Origin: Prillingera fragicola
Lineage: Eukaryota; Basidiomycota; Tremellomycetes; Trichosporonales; Trichosporonaceae
Direction: 5' to 3'
DNA length: 64,000 bases
Assembly: GCA_002335605.1 (NCBI GenBank)
Contig: BEDY01000006.1
Span: forward strand, 1,389,192-1,453,191
Below, piece by piece: positions 9,899-21,206 of the stretch (positions within the stretch are counted from its first letter, which is position 1; each line of letters begins with the position of its first letter). The notes beneath the pieces are model-generated. The model made no database searches. It was given only the letters and a program-made list of their open reading frames with translations, and was not told the DNA's origin. A program made the position numbers and the translations under genes.

Positions 9899-11141
9899 CT
9901 ACGGTTCACCAGGCCAGATCTCGTCGGCAATAGCCCTAACCAGCTTGAGCTTTGCTACCATGTCGTCCCAGACAATGGCGTTTCCTTCCTCATTACTCGC
10001 AAATCCGCACTGTGGACTGACACTGATGCGCTTGAGGGCCTGCTCTGGGGTAGTACCCGCGCCCTTGGCAATGAACTCGGCGGCGGCATGCACGCGCGCG
10101 ACCATCTCGGCCTTGTCCTCCAGCTTGGGGAACTTGCTACTGATAACACCAAGCACGACCTTTTTCTCCTTGGGCAGCTGCTCGAGACACTCGAAGCCAC
10201 CGGCACGCTCCGTGTCGTATTCGAGATAGTAGGTGTGGACGTTGCACTCGTTGAACAGCTTTGTGGCAATGCGGTCGTAGGAGCCCTCGGCAAAGTGACG
10301 TGATCCCTTAAAGTTGCCGCGACACAGGTGCAGCCCAAAGTGCATCTTGCCGGTGTGCTCGCGAATGCAGTCGTTGTACACTGCAATGTACTTGTCAAAG
10401 AGTTCGTCGAGGGTGCAAGTGTTCTCAGGGTCGGCGGCCCAGCCGGTGATCATCTTCTTGTCGCAGAAGTCTACGCATCAGCGGCCATCGCTAGGCATGG
10501 ACTCACAAGCCAGGTTTGGGTCGTCGATCTGGACGTCGCGCACGCCCGCCGCGTAAAGGATGTCCAGCTCGGCGCGGAACGCAGCCGCGACGTCGGCAAA
10601 GTATGCGTCGTCGTCGGCATACACTTCAGCCGGGTAAGCTTTGCCCTGGCGATATCGCATGTGGCATGTGGTACCACACTGGCGAGATCATTGTGAGCTT
10701 TGCAGTGACGCCGGCCTTGGCTGCAGCGTCGCGCGTGTACTCCCACTCGGGGATCGCAGCCGACGTGCCCGTGTGCGAAATCTTGCCTGTGCAGACACAC
10801 GTCTTGCCCCAGCCGCCTGATTCGTGAAAGACCATGATATCGGGGACATAGTCGCGGAAGAGCGACACATGCGCATTGTCCACTTCCTCCATACCGTTGA
10901 GGGTTTGGAAGAATTCGCCCCAGAACATGCCCCGGCGGTATTCGCTGTCGGTTATCGTGTGCAGGCCGCAGTCGACTTGCATGGCGATGGCAGTGTCGAC
11001 CGCCTTGTCCGTTTCGGCCTTGAGTTGGGCTTTGGTCAGCTCGCCTGCGTCGGTCTCTTTGCGTGCGGCGAGCAGCTCGCGGGGGCGGAGCAGCGAGCCG
11101 ACGTGCTCGGCGCGGCGGGGGATGGTGGTAGTAGCGGCCAT
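9899..11141 (-). pseudogene. MetE-like (cobalamin-independent methionine synthase C-domain family) methyltransferase, frame broken by a 7-bp duplication
   Basis: Two exons (11141-10507, 10470-9899). If one copy of a 7-bp tandem duplication at 10658-10671 is ignored, they encode 399 residues of the UROD/MetE superfamily: HVGSLLRP at the N-terminus, RGMFWGEFF, then QIDDPNLAYFCD across the splice site, HLCRGN, and the C-terminal SVSPQCGFAS that places the zinc-ligand Cys. These stand-alone C-domain proteins are common in fungi and many bacteria and are thought to transfer methyl groups, though the substrate is usually unknown. As printed, translation shifts frame after SPVWYHM and stops about 16 codons later. 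Either the gene is inactive, this allele is mutated, or the assembly has an error. All other conserved motifs are intact, which suggests a recent change or an error. Confidence 0.75.
10658..10671 (-). repeat. 7-bp tandem duplication causing frameshift
   Basis: CATGTGG occurs twice in direct succession. Removing one copy joins the upstream frame (...SPVWYHM) to the downstream frame (RYRQGKAYPAEV) and restores the expected family segment. The second copy adds 7 nt and shifts the frame by one. Confidence 0.85.
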
Positions 11142-11422
11142 TGCGGGGGATGAGAGAGGGAAGGAAAGGGGATGCCTGGGACCGTATTTATACATGCGTA
11201 CGACTGCGGCGACTAGACTGACTACGCAAGCCAAGGTGGGCCGCTCGACGTGTGGGGGTGGGTCGGCATCCTAGACTGGTTGCCCCGGAGCCGTGGTCGC
11301 CGACTGACGTGAACGTTCCTGGCACGGGTGTACAGGAAATACGGCAGTCTAGTTCGTCAACCACATCTGCTTGTACAGGATTGCAAGGCTCTACATACAA
11401 AGGAGAGACACAAAGGAGAGTG

Positions 11423-14031
11423 TTACTGCACTAGATAATCTTCCCAGTTGAACGGCAGCGTAGTAGCCAGCGAGGTCCAGTATGCCTCGTCAAAGGCCGA
11501 GAAACCAGGTGTGGCATTCAACAGCTCGTTGTCCAAAAAGCTCGACTGGCCGTCAGCCTACAAACCCGCACAGCACTCACCAAGTCGCTCAAAACGTTTT
11601 CATCCACAGGGTTGAGTACTGGAAGATCCAAGTCTGCCGTTATAATAGACTTGGTTGTCAAGTCGGCCGTTGGATCGTCCAGCCGCATCTCCGGGGGACT
11701 GGGGGATGGCTGCCGACTCATTGCCACTGATGCAGTGTTGAGGCTCCTGAGGAGCTTTTCGTAAAACCTGGCAATGAACGCGGTGGGGACGTCGGTCTCC
11801 TCGTCACTGGCTGTACGGCAGATATCGTAGACCTCGGAGAGGAGGGAGATTGCCAGCCGGCGCTGAGGATTGGAGAACCGCCAATACAGCTGGGGCCGTC
11901 AGATTGGGTGCGTCTTGCCCACTCACGCTTTGCATGGAAGAGCCAAAGACGGCCAGGCGCACTGACAGCGCATCCTGGATGAAGCGCAACGTATGACTGA
12001 TAATTCGCAGCTCCCCGAGAAACATGACAGCCAGCTCGAGGCATTCGTCAAGAATAGGACCAATCTCATGCTGTTGAACATAGTTCAACATGTAGACGCG
12101 AATGGCGAGGGTAGCGCTGAAAATGACCATTCGCAGCGCAGCGTCCTTTTCCGCGCCGACTCCGTTTTGCCCTCGTGGCTGGGAGAACCACTTGTTCGTG
12201 ACTGCTAGAGCTTGGTTGTAGCGCTGTTCCAGCTTCATGAGAGTGAGGCTACGATCGATCGAGTGACCGGGATCGGGGAGACACCCAGTGTCGGTGTATG
12301 GGAGATGACTGACATTAGCATGGTTGTCACAGACAGGCTACGCACTCGAGTGAACATGCCAGCCCCAGGTCTCGTGTTCCGCATGCAAGCTCAGCATGAC
12401 TTCGCGCCCAGTTCTCGCACTCGCACAAGTCAGCGCAGTTCAACACCAGCAACCTTACATCGGCCACTTCGTAAGAGCGAATAGTAGCTGGCAACCCAAA
12501 TAGGGGAGCGTACGTCTTGTCAAAGGCTGTTGTCAGCGGCTTCCACCTCTTGCCACCAACCAGTCAGGCAAAACCACGTCCTCTCACGGTTCTGACTTGT
12601 CAGCCAGGAGCTACCAAACACCACGTCATGCCACACACCAGTCGCTCCCTGTCGACTGAAGGAGCCATATCCTTGCTCTGGGTATGCAGACCCAGCTGAT
12701 ACCCTTGCCGAATAGCGATACCAATCTTCATCCATGCCGATTGGTCGGTTGGCTGCTTGTCTGTTCCGCTTCAGCGCCATATCACCACCAATGAGCGACT
12801 CACAGTAGACCAAAATCAAGGCAGCCTGGAGAATTCCAATATGGCATGCACCAACCTCTAGCGAAGCACTGAGGAGCCGCTGAGCTCGTCCAAGGAACAT
12901 GGGGTATGAGTCTTTTCGGAAGAACTTTGCCGACGCTGCAAGGACTGCGGAGAAGAGCACCGTGCTCGAGCCGCGCACGTATTCGTATGTGTGCACTGTA
13001 CGAGTCAGTACCATGTTGCATGAGAGAACTCACAGTCGGGGTCGAATAAATTGAGCTGCGTGGTGAGGTTCTTGTGAAATCTGGCGTGAGCTCCACTCTT
13101 CACAGGGTGACTCACAAGTAGACAAGCCGACGGGCTTCCTCGTTGGTAATACACCCAGCACTGACAGGGTCGTCGCTGGCGCCATCCTGCGACTCCAGCC
13201 CGTGGCTCTGCGGCGAAGTGTTCCAAGTGTCTGGAAGGCTGAGGTCGTCGTCTCCTGGGTCGAGGTGACGGCAGACGTCCGTCTGCGCGACAGCGCGGAA
13301 CGCAGAAGTCGATATAGGTGCGTTCGACATTCCAGAGGATAGGAACGGGCCTGACGGTGAGGCTAGCCTTGCACGCTTCGGTGGTCTGTTCCACGCGCTC
13401 AGGATTGCGTCGGATGCCAGCTGTGTCTGTGCCGGTTGTTGGCTTATTGTGGCTGTAGGTGCTTCGAGGGAGGTTCTCAATGATGCCACATAGCGAGCGG
13501 CCAGACTTGGAATCGATGCGACTGATGGTACTGCCGTCGAGGCGTAGCTCGCTGGCGTGGGGAGCTGCGGGGGCGATGATGACCCCGTGAGAGGTGGTGC
13601 GACGACGACATCGGCTGTGGCTGGCTGTGGGACAGCGGAAGAGGCTCTGGACACAAGGTTAGACGCAAAGGCGTGGGCAGATAGACCTCCTCACTGTGCG
13701 AGAGCTTTCAAGTTTCGTCGTTTCCTAGAGTATGCGCAGGGCAGGTTCATGCGAGCTGGTTGTCAGTCTGGTGCTTGGCACGAAGGGGTCGACTGACCGC
13801 AGCGCTGGCAAGAGTTTCTGTAGTCTGCATTATTGACACACACGACCTAGAACAGTGAGCAGTGATCTAGACCATGACCAACTGGCCACGAACCTTGACT
13901 CCTCGACAGAGAATGCATCTGCCAACGTCAGCGGCCTAGTATCAAACGGCCCCACATCTGTTCCAAGCCCCATGACACCCTCGCCCAAGAGTAGGAGCGA
14001 TCAGTACTCACGCCCTGGTAGGTTCGACCAT
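11423..14031 (-). CDS. Zn2Cys6 transcription factor (TF1), fungal-specific TF domain
   Basis: About 14 exons on the minus strand; first exons are 14031-14012, 13918-13894, 13846-13798, 13755-13695, 13646-13116. They encode a protein of about 680 residues beginning MVEPTRACILCRGVK. The zinc cluster is Cys-x2-Cys-x6-Cys-x9-Cys-x2-Cys-x6-Cys and ends RMNLPCAYSRKRR. A disordered Pro/Ser-rich linker follows, then the alpha-helical fungal_trans-type middle region (TVLFSAVLAAS, RLLSASLEVG, RTWFCLTAFDKTY), and a C-terminus ending PFNWEDYLVQ. It is a clear paralogue of TF2 (24277-26864), with several identical exon lengths (25, 49, 192, 68, 74 nt). It shares a 294-bp divergent promoter with a Gfo/Idh dehydrogenase, its likely target. 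Nuclear; the inducer is unknown. Confidence 0.88.
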
Positions 14032-14159
14032 TCTGCCCTGCTTTTGCTTTCGGATCTAGCAGATGATTGATTGTGAGATGTCCAACGAGATGGATGAGAT
14101 TGCGCTGTGGAAAGCAAATGAGCCGAGAGATGACAGTAGCGGAGAAACATCACTTCATA

Positions 14160-14180
14160 TCGGATAAACCCTCGGATAAG
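14160..14180 (+). promoter_or_regulatory. Tandem TCGGATAA elements in the TF1 / Gfo-Idh-1 promoter
   Basis: Two direct copies of TCGGATAA (14160-14167 and 14172-14179), 12 bp apart, roughly midway between the TF1 start (14031, minus) and the Gfo/Idh-1 start (14326, plus). The same octamer appears in the TF2 promoter and twice in the sugar transporter/Gfo-Idh-2 promoter. The CGG half resembles a Zn2Cys6 half-site; GATAA alone could also bind GATA factors. Confidence 0.55.
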
Positions 14181-14325
14181 TCATACCCCCATCCATTCAG
14201 AACGATGCATGGGGGCATCCTACATGTGGGGGGAGCCATCTGTGGGCAGTGAGCAGCTTGCCCACGTCGTTTAAAGCAGGCCTTTTCATGACTTGCATCT
14301 CTCAACATCTCGTCCCAACTCCAAC

Positions 14326-15718
14326 ATGACAGCCTCACACTCTAGCTCTGACGCGCCCTACGTGGTCAAGTGGGGGTACGTTGACCATCTCCATCTCGAG
14401 CTGACGTCAGAATCATCGGCGCAGGATGGATCTCGGACATGTTCTGTAAAGATGTCAGCTTTGATCGCGAGGAGGTAACCGACGTCAGCCACGCCATCGT
14501 CGCCGTCGGATCGCGGGACAAGAGCAAGGCAGCCGAGTTTATCGCCAAGACGATTCCCAAGGGCTCGCGTGCCCAGGTGCAGGGACATTATGACAAGCTG
14601 CCAGAGGCGTGTGGATCTTACGAGGAGGTGTACGCCCATCCTGTGAGTCACCGGTGTAGCCTTGGGGCGCTTCCGGGAATGACAGCTGACACCCACAGGA
14701 TGTGCAGATTGTGTACATCGGCACCCCTCACCCGCAGCACTTCGCCGAGACCAAGGCTGCTCTCGAAGCCGGCAAGCACGTTCTGGTCGAGAAGCCCGCC
14801 TGCCTCAACGCGGCCGAGTGGGCTGTGCTCAGTGTTCTTGCAAAGGAGAAGAACCTGTTCCTGATGGAGGGACTCTGGACGCGCTTCCAGCCGCTCATTG
14901 TCAAGCTGCAAAAGGCTCTGCACGAGGACAAGGTCATTGGCGACATTCGCTATGTGAGGTCCGACTTCTCCATGGCGTTCTACGACTGTGAGTGTCCTTG
15001 GGTTGCGCTTTGCCTGACATGCAGTCAACCCGGATACCCACCGCACCATTGCGCTTGAATCAGCCGGGGGAGCCCTGTACGACCTGGGCGGCTACGCTCT
15101 GCTCCCAGCAATGCTCGCGCTGTACGAGGCGCCGGCCAACGAGCTCTCCCCGCCCGAGAACCTGCACGCGTCCATGGTCATGACGCGCACGGGCACGGAT
15201 CTGAGCACGAGTGTGACGATGGACTTCCCCAAGATCCTGGGTAAAGCCGTGTGCACGACCAGCTTTGCGTACAACTCGCCCAAGGACGAGCCCGGGGTGA
15301 TTGTCGGCACCAGGGGGGAGATTGTGCTGCACGGGGCCGTGTCGCGGCCGACCAGCCTGACTATCAAGACCATCAAGGGTGATCCCGCCCCCGCGCCGTT
15401 TATCAAGGAGTGGAACGAGCCTATCGAGGTCGACGCAGAGTTGGGCCCGGGGTTTGGGCTGTACTTTGAGGCCGACGCTGTCGGAAGGTCTCTTCGCGGT
15501 GAGTGTGGTGTGATAAGGGAGGAGTGGTGCTGATAACGTTTAGACGGGGACATTGAGAACGCTGCCCAGCCGCATAGTCGGACTGCCATGGGTCTGGAGG
15601 TGAGTTCGAGTCTTGCGACCGCGGCGCTAACAGGAAGATGTTTGACAAGATTCGCAAGCTTGGTGGTTATGAGCTTCCTCCTGGCCTGGAGCAGGTCACG
15701 AGCTCTTCAAAGCTTTGA
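14326..15718 (+). CDS. Gfo/Idh/MocA-family dehydrogenase 1 (dihydrodiol / xylose dehydrogenase-like)
   Basis: Six exons (14326-14375, 14411-14642, 14699-14987, 15025-15498, 15544-15599, 15638-15718) give 393 residues. The N-terminal Rossmann motif IIGAGW (first glycine made across intron 1) is followed by VAVGSR, IGTPHPQHF and the family hallmark VEKPACLN, whose Lys acts in catalysis. EGLWTRFQP and the ESAGGALYDLGGYAL segment match the trans-1,2-dihydrobenzene-1,2-diol / NADP-xylose dehydrogenase subgroup. The substrate is most likely a sugar or cyclic polyol. The gene is divergent from TF1 and has TCGGATAA sites about 150-165 bp upstream of its start. The final acceptor (GAAG) was chosen because the alternative CAG six... 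nt upstream leads to an immediate stop. Confidence 0.9.
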
Positions 15719-15841
15719 TCTAGCATAGTAGCTCCAAAGCACGATGCAAGGCCGCTCGGCAACAATCACATGGGTTGGTGTGCATCATTGTACCACTCAA
15801 CAGCTTACAAACGACTAACTCGCACGTCTCATTGACTCCTC

Positions 15842-17728
15842 CTAGATCATGTACCTGAAGTGACGGTTCTCAATGTCGGTCAAGTCGTTCTCACCAGCGA
15901 CACGACTCTGGTGCTCGCGCTCCTCGGGCGTGAGACCCTCTGCGAGGGCCGCGGCGTCGCGCTTCTTGTTCTGGCGGTAGTAGTGCCACCACCAGAGGGC
16001 CGTGTTGATGCATCCCGCAATCAAGATGATGGCGCACGCAGTGAGACCCTTGAGGTACTTTGGCGCGTCCGAGGGGACAAAGATCTGCGAGCCAATAATG
16101 TTACCGACGCAGTAGACGAGGAGCGAGGAGGCGCCAAAGAACGACTTTTTGGTGCGGCCTGCGACGTTGATGGAGATCATTGGCCACGCGGTGACAAACG
16201 ACGCGATAGAGTAGACGAGCGAGAGCATCCAGACCCCCCACTTGGCCCACTTGGACACTTCGGCGAGACCTGCAAACAGCAAGACGACGCAGCATACGGC
16301 CTGGACGAAGATACCGATGGGGAAGCGCATGCGGGGGAAGTAGCGGACCGTGACGGACGCGACAATCACGCAGCAGCAGGTGACGGCGTACATGGGCAGC
16401 GAGTAGATGATGGACTCGAGGGGTGTGAAGCCGAATCCGCGGTAGATGAGCGTCTGGAAGGTCGTGAGAGCGCCGTTGGGAATGTTGCCGAGCAGGTTGA
16501 ACATGAGCGCATAGTAGTACTGGGGGTCGCGGAAACACTCTTTGACCTGGTCCCAGCGCCACTTTTGCACACCACCGTCACCGGTAGAGTTCTCGGACAC
16601 GCGGGCCTTGGCCATGCGCTTCTCGCGCTTGGAGAGCCACCAGACCTCGTCCGGGGTGCCGCCAAAGATGAAGAAGATGATGCCCATGCCGACAGTGACG
16701 CCGCCGAGGAACAGGTTGATGACCCGCCATGCAGCGAGGCCGCCACGCTGCTGCGCGTTGAGCGCAATGTAGTAGATGCCCACGCCAAAGACCATGGCAA
16801 AGAACGAGTCTGGCCGTCAGCTAGCACGCCGCGCCACACGCAGCGCCACTCACTCATCGAGCAGTAGAGACCCTGGCGCAGCGTCTGCTCCTTGCGTAGC
16901 CACCACGACGCCGTAAAGATGGCAAAGCCTGTCACACTCGTCAGCAGCGGCCCGCTCTTCGTCGAGCTCGCCTGCACTCACCGGGGGTGACGACCGACTC
17001 GAACCAACCGAGCAAAACACGCACGGCGGCCAGCTGGGCATAGTTGTTGCACGCTCCGAGGAACATGACCATGGCGCCCCACAGGATGGTGCATACTGCC
17101 AAGGCGCGTCCGAGGGGGAAGCGCTGCAGGACCCACGCCATGGGGTACTGGGCGACAGCGTACGACATGTCTGGTGGAGCGTGTCAGCGGTTGGTCGGAA
17201 AATGCGCGGAACGGTAAAGTGGGGCTGGCAAAAGGGACTGAAATGAAAGCAAGCACGTACAGAAGAAGGAGGTAAGGTTGCCAAACTCGTTCTTAGCCAT
17301 GTTGAGGTTGGTGTCCTCCTTGAGACCAAAGACGACACCGGACGAGAGCGACGTCTTGTCAGAGTACTGCAGGCCATAGACTGGAGCTGTCAGTGCTGAT
17401 AAAGTGGCCGAGAAAACAAAACGTACTGATCATGAGCATGGGCATGAGGATGCTATCAGGTCAGCACCACTCCACCCGCAGACACTCACAAGTCGACTTT
17501 GAGCATGAGACGCTTGTACTCCTGGGGACTGCCCGTCAGCACTGAGGCTTTACAAAAAGACACTCACGTAAACTCGTCGTGGGCGCGCACGAGATCCTCG
17601 GCGGCGTCAATGGGCTTTTCGTCGCTGCTGAGCCGCCCACCCTCGTCGTAGGTGCCGCCATGCTCTGCAAAGGCGTCGGGCCGCTTCTTGTCCGATACGA
17701 GCTCGGGGACTGTCCCGTGGTTGGCCAT
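15842..17728 (-). CDS. MFS permease, anion:cation symporter (allantoate/nicotinate permease Dal5/Tna1-like) family
   Basis: Multi-exon minus-strand gene starting MANHGTVPEL and ending RHFRYMI. The last exon alone encodes about 310 residues. The first transmembrane segment is followed by DKTSLSSGVVFGLKEDTNL, a segment typical of the ACS family, then AQYPMAWVLQRFPLGR between helices 2 and 3, GWFESVVTPGF with helix 5, and a central loop around TPDEVWWLSKREK. Twelve hydrophobic helices are visible after joining exons. ACS carriers import carboxylates, vitamins or purine breakdown products in symport with protons at the plasma membrane; the substrate here is not determined. It is convergent with Gfo/Idh-1 (123 bp apart), so a linked function is possible. 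Confidence 0.88.
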
Positions 17729-19444
17729 TGTTGATAGAATTGTGATGCAGGAAGACACACAGGCGGGGTACTCCTGCCCTTGTTCTTAAACTCTCTGCTG
17801 CAGTAGTGTGCCGCTTTCTGCCGCGATCACGCCCACCCCCGTGATGTGCACGAGCGGCCAATGGATCTCTCGCCTCTCTCTCACATGATACGGGACCTGT
17901 CGTATAAAGTAGATAGGTGGGCTCGCGACGGCCCGAAAGACTAAAGTTGGAAAACAACGCCAGGGGGGATGTGGTGCCTGCGCTGCTGTCATGGTTGGAG
18001 CATCTTCGAATCGCGATAGGCGACACCCGAATAGTCCCTGAGGGGATAGGGGCACGCCGAGGAGAACCGAACCGTTCCGCTCTGCGCCAGAGGCGCGGCG
18101 GCGGAGGTGGCCTTGGAGCGGGGTTGCCAAGATGTTGCCGAGGGTGGGTGGTGCGGGCCAGTCGGTGCTGGTCGCTGGCCCTGACCGAGTTAGGCCCCAC
18201 TGCCTCTGTTTTGTTGACGATAGGTGTATAGGTGAAATGGTAGTGCCGGCCGGTGAGCACGGCAGAGATGATTGGGTTGTATGCGATGCTTACAGGTGAT
18301 AGGAGGACTGGGCAGCTGGTGTTGATCCTTGCTTCACCTTGCACCTTGCAGTGTATGTAAGCCTGCACCAGCTTTGATGTGCACCCCGACATGCTACCAC
18401 GGTCGACGGCCATCGCAAAGGAAAGCGAGTATGCAGCTGTTGCCGTGACTCGTCTCGAGATAGCGCCACACAGCCGCGGGTTTTCTAACAAATCAGTATC
18501 ACATTCCTTACAAGATCACAATCTCAACAAATCCAAGATCGAAGGGACGTGTGCGCTGCGGTCATAGGCTCCTCCTGCTCTGCACCCGCTGTTGCAAGGC
18601 TGCTTCCAGTCGCTAGGGTGGCTTCATTCGGGCTCTGCCTGGGACCTGTGCCGATTACTGTCCATCATGCCAGCCTCGAGTGGATTGGCACACTGTGGTT
18701 GCCGGATGTACCAGCATGATTGCCGGTGCATGACGCGTTTGCCGTACTACAAGCCCGTGGGGATGACGGCAGCGAGCGGTCGATGCAGCCAACACCTTTC
18801 GCTTCGAGGCGAGACTCGCACAACCCAGCAGTGACATGAGCCACTGCGCCGTTGGGGCCATTACGGCCCCACCCCGCCCATTTTCCGCGTTCGTCACCTT
18901 GGAGCTCTGTCACTTTGGAGCATTTGCCCTCTTGCATCGCTGCCTGACCTTCTGGCGACGAGTCTTGCTCTGTCTTCATTGGGTCGGGCTGTTGCATTCG
19001 TTCAGCAGCAGAGCCACGGCGATCACCACTTAGGAACTGCAACGAGATGATTCCCATCGAGCAGAGGCACCATCCACCCCATAGGCACAATCTCGCCAAG
19101 CCATTCCAGCTGGTATCAACCACCGACAGATGACCGAGGCAGGAGCGACGCATGGCTGTGGCCAGTGGTTTAGCATAGAGGGCAGACCTGTGCCATGCTA
19201 TAGATGTGCATATGCACATACCCTCTGAACAAGGATGGGACAGGATGCCAAGAGCTCGGCTTTTCGTACCCGGGTTGTGGTAACTGCGGTGGAGGTCGAT
19301 CACTCTCTCATTACTGCTCACATGACATCCACATCGCTTCATTGTTCGTGGCTTGTCCCATCATAAAGTCATCTCTTATTGTCTTAACACCCCATCCCCC
19401 AGCACATCCATCCACCACCTCCTCACCCTCCTAGCAGCGTCAAC
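17729..19444. other. 1.7-kb intergenic region
   Basis: Lies between two genes transcribed away from each other (ACS permease and mpaB-type oxygenase). Open frames such as 17607-18491 and 18665-19342 (minus) have no recognisable domain or splice-supported extension. No RNA gene or transposon remnant was recognised. It is the longest gene-poor stretch in the window. Confidence 0.45.
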
Positions 19445-20926
19445 ATGCTGCACCCCAATCTCGCCTACGCGGCACTCGCAGCGGGCATGGCAGCCCTAGC
19501 CATCCGCATGGTCCGTGTCAGACGCGTCCGCTACAACCGCGTCAAGGAGATGAATGCAACGTATGCCCACCTTCTCAACGACCTCGACGGCATGACGTAC
19601 CAGGAGGCTGAGAAGATTATGAAGGTTTCACAGAGCTTTGTGCGTCGCGTTTCGCAGTGTAGCCAAGCGCTGACGAACTAGGACATGCCGTGGCTCATTG
19701 CGCTGTCGCTCAGTTTCGCCCTCTTCAAGACCTATGCCATCCCCACCATCTCGTCCGTGCTGTGCAAGTCCAACGAGCTCGGCAAGAAGGAGAACGCGGG
19801 GCGGCGCGCAGAGGACACGGCTGTCGTCATCGGTGCGTGTCGGACAAGGCTGTTACTGACGACCAGGCGAGTTTCTATACGGCGGTGGCCTGGACAGCGA
19901 GCGCGGCACGACTGCCTTGGCGAGGATGAACTTTCTGCACTCGCGCTATGGCAAGCTCATCACGCGCGAGGACAAGCTGTTTACCCTCTGCTTGTTCATC
20001 TTTGAGCCGGCCAGCTTTGCGGACGCGTACGAATGGCGCGGCCTCGAGGATATCGAGAAGCAGGCGAGGTAAGTGGCTAGGACGCGAGGCGGCGTGTGTG
20101 ACGAATCGGCCGCCGTGTGGCTTCTGCTTCGAGTAACCGAAGTGAGCGGTGGGAGGTGGGAGGCTACCGCATTCCTCGGAACGCCTCTTTGGCGCACTTG
20201 TACTCAAGTCGAGGTCGATCACATGATGGTTCTGTTGACGGCTTTCGGTTCCTCACCACCCACCTAGGCACACCCACCTACCCCACTACCTTCGTACTGA
20301 CAAGCAGGTACGTCTTCTGGCGCGAGATTGGCGCGCGCATGGGCATCGACAACATTCCACCCACCCGCCAAGGCCTGTGGGACTGGAAAGAGTCCTACGC
20401 CAGCAAACACTTTGTGTACGCGCCGACAAACAAGCAAGTGGGCGACGCGACGTTTGACGTCTTTCTCCGCCCGTTCCCCGAGTTTATGAAACCGTTTGGC
20501 CTCACTGCCTCCCTCGTCTTTCTGGACGACCAGACGCGCGAGGCATTCGGCTACCCCCGCCCCCCTGCGTATCTCTACACCCTCGTCCCAGCCCTGGTCC
20601 GCTTCAAGGGCCTCGTGGTGAAATATCTCCACTACCCGCGCGAGACGCTGCCGACGTTTTTGGACAGCTTTGAATACACCGACTCGGCGGGGCAGAAACG
20701 CGTCAAGCGCAAGGGGTTCCTCTTTGAGCCGTGGTATGTCGACGACTCGGCGTCGGCGTTGGGTCTGTTTGCGTTCCTAAAGCCGGGGAAACAGTGGCAC
20801 GACGAGGGGTTTGCGGGTCACGAGCTCGGGCCCGAGAGGCTCAAGGCCGTCGGCACGGAGACTGTGCTCAAGGAGGGAGAGAGGTTGAGGGAGGGGGCCA
20901 TGGCTTGCCCGTTCTTCCACTCGTAG
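19445..20926 (+). CDS. ER-bound oxygenase, mpaB / rubber-oxygenase catalytic domain family (DUF2236)
   Basis: Four exons (19445-19639, 19682-19832, 19867-20068, 20308-20926) give 388 residues. An N-terminal transmembrane anchor (YAALAAGMAALAI) with flanking basic residues is followed by the family core: LGSRY-like FLHSRYGKLI, LFTLCLFIFEPASF, FWREIGARMGIDNIPPT and the WKESYASKHF helix. Family members include mpaB, which cleaves a farnesyl side chain in mycophenolic acid synthesis, and latex-clearing protein Lcp, both haem-dependent. The present protein may cleave or oxidise an unsaturated lipid at the ER; that is inference. Intron 3 is unusually long for this locus (239 nt). Confidence 0.82.
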
Positions 20927-21206
20927 GTTGGCTTGGGGTCTGGCTGTGTCTCATGGGAAGAGCTGGGGAGTGGGTATGTATGTCATTATCACGGCTCATC
21001 GCTTCCCCCCACGGACGCCGCAGGCTGAACCCGCAATTCACTGCTTGTTACTGATCGTTAGGTGTCGTTACATGCCAATGTCCAAATCTATGAACAACAA
21101 CCCAAAGTCCAAACTATCTCTGAGCGTCCTCGATATTGACCTCCTCCTTTACTGTCTCCACAGCCCCACCCTCACCATCCAGTTCACCATCAGCAGGTGC
21201 AGCAGT

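Noticed and set aside
10638..10671. 34-nt GT...AG segment that would restore the MetE-like frame if spliced
   Set aside because: It lacks a branch-site consensus, is shorter than every other intron seen, and would remove a conserved segment. The 7-bp duplication is the simpler explanation.
17607..18491. 294-residue minus-strand frame upstream of the ACS permease
   Set aside because: It overlaps the permease's first exon in another frame and has no recognisable domain.
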